This document shows, piece after piece, positions 58,894-64,000 of a stretch of 64,000 bases of DNA; within the stretch, counting starts at the first letter, position 1; every line of letters begins with the position of its first letter. The DNA is from Flavobacteriales bacterium (GTDB taxonomy: Bacteria > Bacteroidota > Bacteroidia > Flavobacteriales_E > Vicingaceae), in assembly GCA_905339165.1 (NCBI GenBank), contig CAJPFH010000003.1:1-64000 (forward strand), given 5' to 3'. A model generated the notes under the pieces. The model saw nothing but the letters and a program-made list of their open reading frames with translations. It was not told the DNA's origin and did not search any database. The position numbers and the translations under genes are program-made.

Positions 58894-60630
58894 TTAAAAA
58901 TAATTTACAAATCCGAAGTGCACTTTAGCCGATCGCAATAAAAATGGATTTCCCTTTTCGCTTCCTAATGCATAACTCAAGGAAAAAATGCCGGCTTTGG
59001 TTTCAAAGCTAATTCCGGTTCCAATGCTGTATGGAATATCATTATCGAAACTTCGGTATGTATCTTTTTCGTAGTAGGCTAAATCGGAAAATAAATGAAA
59101 GTATGAATTTTGTTCCAAAATAAAACGGTATTCTATTGTAGAAACCGTATAGTATGAAGCAAAGATAGATTCTTCATCAAATCCTCTGAAAGTAAGCAAT
59201 CCGCCAATTCTAAACAATTCGTTTTCAAACAATGTATTATTAAAAATACGAGCCGACTGGTTTCCTAATTTTATAACATTTCTTTTACTTAGCAGAATAA
59301 ATACCTCTCCGTTAAAATCAATCTGATATAAAATGGATTTTAGAACCAGGGTTTGGTAGGCATTTTCCGGAGTAGTAGAAGTTTTAATAATTTTTTTATT
59401 TCCAACCGAAGCATTTCCCGAAAAGCGATACCCTTGGGTTGGATTGTAACGATAGTCTAATTTTTCTACATTTACTCCTAGTCCGTACGATAATAGTTTT
59501 ACATTGCCAAGCCCTGGAATTTCTGCAGAAACAAAAGATTTAGAAAGCACAGAGGAAGACTTATTGGATACAAAAACTTTTATAAAATTATTTCCGATCA
59601 TTAAATATTTTAGTGCAAGGTTTGAGTTTACTTCCAGAAAAGAAGTGTCGCGTTTGTAAAGTCTGAAATCAAATTCGGTACCGAAAGGAGTGTTAAATAA
59701 AAAAGGATAATTCACTTTTGTTTTTAAATCTTGTGTTCCTGCGTGTATCCGTCTCCAGTTTAAATCAATTAATTCGCCCCTGCCAAAGGAATTAAATAAT
59801 TGCAGTCGTGTATCGCCCGAAAGGCTTACCTTCCCATTTGCATCGGGCTGTACTCCCAACACTCCATTAAAACGACTGGCTTTTTTCTTATCGATATATA
59901 AATAAATCGATGAAAATTTTTCTGAAAATTCAATTGCATAAGGCTGTTTTTCGGTTAAAAAGGGCAATTCTTTAATTCGGTTACTTATTCGTTTTATCTG
60001 AGATTCGTTATATAAATTCCCTTCTTTTATTCCTAAGTAATTTTCTAGATAGCGTTTACTTATTCTGGCATTACCTTTTACTATTAAGCTATCTACAAAG
60101 TAGAGGTTTCCTTTATTTACGTTTATTTTTCCGGCAATGGTATGGTTTTTAATATTTACACTATCTAAATACACCGAGGCAAACGGGTAACCGTTGTTTT
60201 CGTAATAAGAAACTACGTCTTCGAAAAGTCTTTGTATTTGCTTGCTTTGGAAAGGTTTATCCAAGAGTATTTTTTCTTTAAATCCTGCTTTATTTATGGC
60301 CTCTTCGGTTACATTATGGTTTTTAAGAAAAGCTATTTTATACCTTTGATTTGGGCTAAAAAATAATTCGGATAATAAGCTGTCTGAGTTTATACTATCT
60401 AACGAGGCGGCTAAATAGCCTTGCTGATGTAACATGTTTAATACGTCTAACTTAATTTTTTCTGTTTCCAAAGAGTCGCTAAATAAGAGGTGTTTGGGTA
60501 ATTTTTTTTGTGTTTTGGTATCTACCGTGCTGGTATAATGCAACTGTAAAGGGGTTTGTTTATTCTTGTTTTGAGCATACAACAAGATACTGTAAAATAA
60601 GAAGAGTATTGTATTTAAAAGATATTTCAA
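58894..60630 (-). CDS. BamA/TamA-family outer membrane protein
   Basis: A 578-residue Omp85-superfamily protein with signal peptide (ending LLYAQN). Two or three POTRA-like modules precede the barrel, with the last one visible in YFVDSLIVKGNARISKRYLENYLGIKEG. The barrel from about residue 245 shows SGDTRLQLFNSFGRGELIDLNW, FRIGGLLTFRGFDEESI (the RGF motif of loop 6), and ends VHFGFVNYF with an aromatic C-terminus. It is smaller than essential BamA, so it is more likely a TamA-like or specialised assembly factor. It precedes a YkuD enzyme without gap. Confidence 0.87.
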   Translation of the reverse strand: MKYLLNTILFLFYSILLYAQNKNKQTPLQLHYTSTVDTKTQKKLPKHLLFSDSLETEKIKLDVLNMLHQQGYLAASLDSINSDSLLSELFFSPNQRYKIAFLKNHNVTEEAINKAGFKEKILLDKPFQSKQIQRLFEDVVSYYENNGYPFASVYLDSVNIKNHTIAGKINVNKGNLYFVDSLIVKGNARISKRYLENYLGIKEGNLYNESQIKRISNRIKELPFLTEKQPYAIEFSEKFSSIYLYIDKKKASRFNGVLGVQPDANGKVSLSGDTRLQLFNSFGRGELIDLNWRRIHAGTQDLKTKVNYPFLFNTPFGTEFDFRLYKRDTSFLEVNSNLALKYLMIGNNFIKVFVSNKSSSVLSKSFVSAEIPGLGNVKLLSYGLGVNVEKLDYRYNPTQGYRFSGNASVGNKKIIKTSTTPENAYQTLVLKSILYQIDFNGEVFILLSKRNVIKLGNQSARIFNNTLFENELFRIGGLLTFRGFDEESIFASYYTVSTIEYRFILEQNSYFHLFSDLAYYEKDTYRSFDNDIPYSIGTGISFETKAGIFSLSYALGSEKGNPFLLRSAKVHFGFVNYF

Positions 60631-60657
60631 TGTGTGTATAACTCTTTTAAAATGAAA

Positions 60658-61344
60658 TTAGTTTAATGCCCAATTAATTTCGGGTTTTCCAATCTGTTTT
60701 AAATGTTCGTTTGTTTTTGAAAAATGCCTGCAACCAAAAAAACCGTTATAAGCCGAAAAGGGCGATGGATGAGCAGCCCTCAAAATAAAATGTTTTTTAG
60801 AATCGATAAGCAGTTCTTTTTGTTGGGCAAATTTTCCCCATAACATAAAAACAATACCATTCAGGTTATCAGAAATGGCAGAAATTACGGCATTGGTAAA
60901 TGTTTCCCACCCCTTGTTTTGATGCGAGCCGGCCTCATTTTTTCTAACGGTTAGGGTGGCATTTAGTAATAGTACACCTTGCTGAGCCCACAATGTTAAA
61001 TCTCCGTGTGTAGGTACGGGTACGCCAAGGTCGCTTTCCAATTCTTTAAAAATATTTTTAAGCGAAGGAGGGGGAGCTACACCTCTTTTCACTGAAAAAC
61101 ACAGACCATGAGCCTGCCCTTCGCCATGGTATGGATCCTGACCAATAATTACCGCCCTTACATTAGTAAAAGGAGTTAAATTAAACGCATTAAAAATTTC
61201 GTTTCCGGGAGGAAAAACAGTGTATACCTTTTTCTCTTCCAGCAAAAAACTTTTCAGTTGTGCAAAATATTCCGACTCGAATTCAGGTGTTAATAAGTTC
61301 TTCCAACTCTCCTCAATGTGTGGTTTTATGGTATAATGAGCCAT
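60658..61344 (-). CDS. ung: Uracil-DNA glycosylase, family 1
   Basis: A 228-residue repair enzyme cutting uracil from DNA. The catalytic GQDPYH is at 68-73 (Asp70), LLLNATLTV is the uracil-binding strand, and the leucine-loop motif HPSPFSAYNGFFGCRHFS begins at His192. Length is standard. It is first of the minus-strand run ung/bamA-like/ykuD, 27 bp from the next gene. Confidence 0.97.
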   Translation of the reverse strand: MAHYTIKPHIEESWKNLLTPEFESEYFAQLKSFLLEEKKVYTVFPPGNEIFNAFNLTPFTNVRAVIIGQDPYHGEGQAHGLCFSVKRGVAPPPSLKNIFKELESDLGVPVPTHGDLTLWAQQGVLLLNATLTVRKNEAGSHQNKGWETFTNAVISAISDNLNGIVFMLWGKFAQQKELLIDSKKHFILRAAHPSPFSAYNGFFGCRHFSKTNEHLKQIGKPEINWALN

Positions 61345-61461
61345 CTGCTTTTTTTAAGAGTGCAATAAATATGAAGCAAAGAGATACAAATAAATATTTT
61401 TTATTTACATTTGTTGCTCTTATTTGTAAAATTAACTTTAATTACTAAATCAATCCACTCA

Positions 61462-61584
61462 ATGAAAAAAGCACTTGCCACACTTTTTGTAATAACGGTA
61501 ACTACCCTTCTTTTTGCATGTAAAGGTCATGAAAAGTGTCCTGCATACGGAAAAGCAGATGTAAAGGTAGAAACCCCCGCTTAA
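61462..61584 (+). CDS. Small (40-residue) lipoprotein
   Basis: MKKALATLFVITVTTLLFAC is a clear signal with lipobox LFAC (Cys20), leaving a mature peptide of only about 21 residues (KGHEKCPAYGK, then DVKVETPA). One further Cys (CPAY) is present. Codons and reading frame are clean, and ytxJ starts 7 bp later, which supports it as real. Function unknown. Confidence 0.65.
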   Translation: MKKALATLFVITVTTLLFACKGHEKCPAYGKADVKVETPA

Positions 61585-61591
61585 TTCGCAA

Positions 61592-61945
61592 ATGAATAAG
61601 CCGTATCTTGCTTCAGAAGATACACTTTCAGAAATCAGAATACAATCGCACTCGGACAATGTTCCGGGTGTTTTTATTTTTAAGCACAGTACACGCTGCT
61701 CAATTAGCAGCATGGCTTTGAGGCGATTTCTGGAAGTAATGGAGAATATGCAAACCCCTTACTATATTCTCCTTGTAATTGAGAATAGGATTTTATCCAA
61801 TGCCGTTTCCGAAACATTTTCGGTTATTCACCAATCACCCCAAGTGCTTTGGATAAAAAATGGAGAATGTATTAAAAATACTTCTCACTTAGAAATTACA
61901 TCTAGCTGGTTGCTGGAGTGTATAAAAAAGCAACTTCTTGCTTAA
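61592..61945 (+). CDS. ytxJ: YtxJ-like bacillithiol-system protein
   Basis: A 117-residue thioredoxin-fold protein with a single redox Cys36 in the family motif FIFKHSTRCSISSMAL (28-43). YtxJ is a monothiol bacilliredoxin-type protein from bacillithiol-using bacteria, thought to remove bacillithiol from mixed disulfides. Later conserved part: SPQVLWIKNGECIKNTSHLEIT. It overlaps the convergent osmC-like gene by 44 bp. Confidence 0.88.
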   Translation: MNKPYLASEDTLSEIRIQSHSDNVPGVFIFKHSTRCSISSMALRRFLEVMENMQTPYYILLVIENRILSNAVSETFSVIHQSPQVLWIKNGECIKNTSHLEITSSWLLECIKKQLLA

Positions 61946-62321
61946 TATCAGGGTGTAAACTGTAGGCTGCCGGACAGGTTCTGGCCGCATTTTCAAGCAA
62001 CTTTTTTTCCTTGTCGGAATACGTATCAGAAAAAGTAAATTCTACATGAATTTCCGTAACTCTTCTGGGTTCTGTGCCCATTACCTTAGTAACCCGAACC
62101 TTCGCATTCTTTAAAGGGATGTTATTCCTTTCGGCTACAATACCCATAATGGTAAGCATGCAAGAACCAAGCGAGGTTGCCAGCAAATCGGTAGGCGAAA
62201 AAGCAGCTCCTTTTCCATTGTTATCGGTAGGTGCATCGGTAATTATTTTCTGAGAAGATTTTACGTGTCGGGCTTCTGTTCTAAGCTCTCCTAAATAGAT
62301 TATTTCTGATGTATGGCTCAT
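61902..62321 (-). CDS. OsmC family peroxiredoxin-like protein
   Basis: A 139-residue OsmC-fold protein with the two redox cysteines Cys54 (SLGSCMLTIMG) and Cys116 (AARTCPAAYS). FSPTDLLATSLGSC is the family signature. Members reduce organic hydroperoxides with thiols. Its 3' end overlaps ytxJ, another thiol-redox gene, on the opposite strand. Confidence 0.92.
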   Translation of the reverse strand: MSHTSEIIYLGELRTEARHVKSSQKIITDAPTDNNGKGAAFSPTDLLATSLGSCMLTIMGIVAERNNIPLKNAKVRVTKVMGTEPRRVTEIHVEFTFSDTYSDKEKKLLENAARTCPAAYSLHPDIKQEVAFLYTPATS

Positions 62322-62339
62322 TTTCTATAACTTTTTTGG

Positions 62340-62347
62340 TAAATTTG
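62340..62347 (+). promoter_or_regulatory. -7 box for the exported protein gene at 62372
   Basis: TAAATTTG, an exact TAnnTTTG match, 24 bp before the ATG. A clear -33 element is not seen. The site lies just upstream of the divergent osmC-like start. Confidence 0.4.
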
Positions 62348-62371
62348 TTTGCTAATGTAGCCTTTTTTTTG

Positions 62372-63124
62372 ATGAAAAAAATTACAACAAGTATTCTCTG
62401 TTTTTGCTTCTGCTCCCTACTTGTGTTAAACGCACAACAAACCGTTTTTGACGAAGTGAGAGTATTGTACCGCTCCGAGAATGCCGGAGGCTTGTTAATA
62501 CATACCAATGGTTTTGGATTCAACTATCGAAAGGGAAAAATAGTAAGCGATACAAAAAAAAGGTTTTACGAAATAGATATTGTAACCCTGAAGCACCCCA
62601 AAGAAATTAAGAAATTTAATCCCTACAAGGAAGATACACGAGGCTATTTTTATGGTAAAAAAAATGCGGTACTCGTTATACGCCCAAACATTGGATACCA
62701 CACTACTTTTATTTCCAAACAAACCGCAAAAGGAGTTGCTGTTAGCTTAGCTACGCACGGAGGCTTTTCGTTGGCCTTTGCCAAACCGGTTTATCTCGAA
62801 ATTAAAAACTGGCCATACGATAGTCATGAAATGGTAGTTGAAAAATACAATGAAGATAAACATTTTGTAGATAATATTTACGGAAGAGCTAATGCAACTA
62901 AAGGAATAGAAGAAACCAAAATATACCCAGGCATCTATGGTAAATTTGGTTTAAACTTCGAATATGCACCCGAACAAGATGTGGTTCGTGCAATGGAAGT
63001 GGGAATGATGTTCGATGTATATCCGAAAGCCCTTCCCATTATGGCTCAAAAGTATGTGAAACAACAAAATATTTATTTCAATTTATACCTTAATTTCTTA
63101 TTTGGTTCCCGAAAATATGAGTAG
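62372..63124 (+). CDS. Exported beta-rich protein of unknown function
   Basis: A 250-residue protein with a Cys-rich signal peptide ending LLVLNAQ. The body looks like a small outer-membrane or periplasmic beta protein: [53 protein letters not shown], and [11 protein letters not shown], with an amphipathic final strand ([13 protein letters not shown]). I know comparable proteins only as hypothetical. The in-frame ATG at 62309 was rejected because it overlaps osmC and spoils the signal peptide. Its last 8 bp overlap lipA. Confidence 0.75.
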   Translation: MKKITTSILCFCFCSLLVLNAQQTVFDEVRVLYRSENAGGLLIHTNGFGFNYRKGKIVSDTKKRFYEIDIVTLKHPKEIKKFNPYKEDTRGYFYGKKNAVLVIRPNIGYHTTFISKQTAKGVAVSLATHGGFSLAFAKPVYLEIKNWPYDSHEMVVEKYNEDKHFVDNIYGRANATKGIEETKIYPGIYGKFGLNFEYAPEQDVVRAMEVGMMFDVYPKALPIMAQKYVKQQNIYFNLYLNFLFGSRKYE

Positions 63125-64000
63125 TGAAAAAGTGGAGATGTTTGCTTCATCAACTCCCCAAAAAAACAGAAAACCCGAGTGGCTTCGTGTAAAATTACCC
63201 GTAGGAACAGAGTACACCAACGTACGAAATATTGTTACAGAACACAAACTGCACACCATTTGTCAAAGTGGCAATTGCCCCAATATGGGCGAATGTTGGG
63301 GGGCAGGTACGGCTACTTTTATGATTTTGGGAAACATTTGTACTCGCTCCTGTGGTTTCTGTGCAGTAGCTACCGGAAAACCCTTGCCGGCCGACTTAAA
63401 AGAACCGGAAAGAGTAGCTCATTCGGTTAAATTAATGAAGGTGAAACATTGCGTTATCACTTCAGTAGACCGAGACGATTTGAAAGACGGAGGTTCCGGA
63501 ATTTGGGCCGAAACCGTTAAAAAAATCAGAGAAGTAAGCCCTCAAACCAAATTAGAAACCCTTATCCCCGATTTTAAAGGCGACTGGAATAATCTTCAGA
63601 AAATTATAGATGTAGCTCCCGATATCATCTCTCATAATCTGGAAACGGTACGAAGGCTAACCAAACAAGTTCGAATTCAAGCGAAATACGACAGAAGTTT
63701 GGAAGTGTTGGCACGTTTAAAGCAAGGGGGAATGAAAACTAAATCCGGAATAATGCTTGGTTTGGGTGAAACCAAAGAAGAAGTGGAAGAAACGCTGCAC
63801 GATTTAAGGAATACAGGAGTAGATGTGGTTACCATAGGGCAGTATTTACAACCCACTCCCAACCACCTGCCAGTTGCTGAATTTGTGCATCCTAATACCT
63901 TTAAAGCCCACAAAGAATTTGGATTAAAACTTGGGTTTAAATTCGTAGAAAGCGGCCCATTGGTTCGTTCTTCATACCATGCCGAAAAACATATCTTTTA
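63117..64000 (+). CDS. lipA: Lipoyl synthase (3'-partial)
   Basis: A radical SAM enzyme inserting two sulfurs into octanoyl chains on lipoyl domains. 294 residues are present and the frame is still open at the window edge; the family is ~290-310 residues, so only the tail is missing. The auxiliary cluster cysteines are Cys49, Cys54, Cys60 ([13 protein letters not shown]). The radical SAM CxxxCxxC is Cys75, Cys79, Cys82 (CTRSCGFC). The end [14 protein letters not shown] includes the conserved RSSYHA whose Ser ligates the auxiliary cluster. It overlaps the upstream gene by 8 bp. Confidence 0.96.
   Translation, partial: MSSEKVEMFASSTPQKNRKPEWLRVKLPVGTEYTNVRNIVTEHKLHTICQSGNCPNMGECWGAGTATFMILGNICTRSCGFCAVATGKPLPADLKEPERVAHSVKLMKVKHCVITSVDRDDLKDGGSGIWAETVKKIREVSPQTKLETLIPDFKGDWNNLQKIIDVAPDIISHNLETVRRLTKQVRIQAKYDRSLEVLARLKQGGMKTKSGIMLGLGETKEEVEETLHDLRNTGVDVVTIGQYLQPTPNHLPVAEFVHPNTFKAHKEFGLKLGFKFVESGPLVRSSYHAEKHIF

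Overview
The window looks like chromosomal DNA of a Bacteroidota bacterium; the order cannot be settled from sequence alone. The evidence is: two secreted proteins with type IX secretion C-terminal signals (type A at 2-1307, type B at 1320-2375); promoters matching the Bacteroidota pattern TTTG-N19-21-TAnnTTTG (clearest upstream of tRNA-Gln, rpsL, gltA and fbp); few Shine-Dalgarno sequences; ribosomal proteins S14 and L36 without complete zinc-binding cysteine sets; and typical lineage families (DUF2723/GT117 membrane protein, LuxE-like acyl-protein synthetase, bacillithiol-linked YtxJ, SCxx-type lipoproteins). The DNA is AT-rich. No insertion sequence, prophage, CRISPR array or rRNA operon was seen.

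Layout. 1-2375: end of a frameshifted secreted beta-helix-like protein and a second T9SS substrate. 2376-2803: a gene-free stretch holding three hairpin repeats and one long inverted repeat. 2804-6692: a PurF-like amidotransferase, tyrS and an exported protein. 6746-20000: a mixed housekeeping stretch, mostly on the minus strand (lipoproteins, LuxE-like enzyme, MFS transporter, recX, aspartate kinase, GNAT, fbp, HAD phosphatase, upp, deacetylase-like protein, radC, tRNA-Glu, rpsT, proS). 20115-23327: a Trp/Tyr/Gly-rich lipoprotein followed by a FadL-like outer membrane protein.

23582-41293 is an uninterrupted plus-strand block of 33 genes combining the str, S10, spc and alpha operons (rpsL to rplQ, with fusA, secY, map, infA and rpoA; no tuf and no adk). 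It begins with a good promoter and ends in a strong hairpin terminator. It is followed by carA-eno, then gltA (mitochondrial-type citrate synthase, own promoter), then efp-lpxD-SpoIIE-type phosphatase.

48040-52021 (minus) is an envelope polysaccharide trio: flippase, chain-length regulator and O-antigen ligase/polymerase. 52129-54752 is a small accessory-looking patch: a b-type cytochrome, a truncated DUF4140 protein, a BCS1-like AAA ATPase and a tiny membrane protein. 54905-64000 holds tRNA-Gln, the large GT117-type protein, ung-bamA/tamA-like-ykuD (minus), a small redox set (40-residue lipoprotein, ytxJ, osmC), an exported protein and lipA, which runs off the window end.

The most interesting non-gene signal is at 2442-2580. 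Two oppositely oriented hairpins share the core GAAACAAGTTC and a foot TGAC but have different, compensatory stems; a third hairpin also ends in TGAC. This architecture resembles REP-type elements. I did not find a convincing multi-gene system that looks wholly new. The nearest candidates are the hairpin family, the tyrosyl-tRNA synthetase with an altered HIGH motif, the divergent PurF paralogue, and the AAA ATPase/DUF4140 patch.
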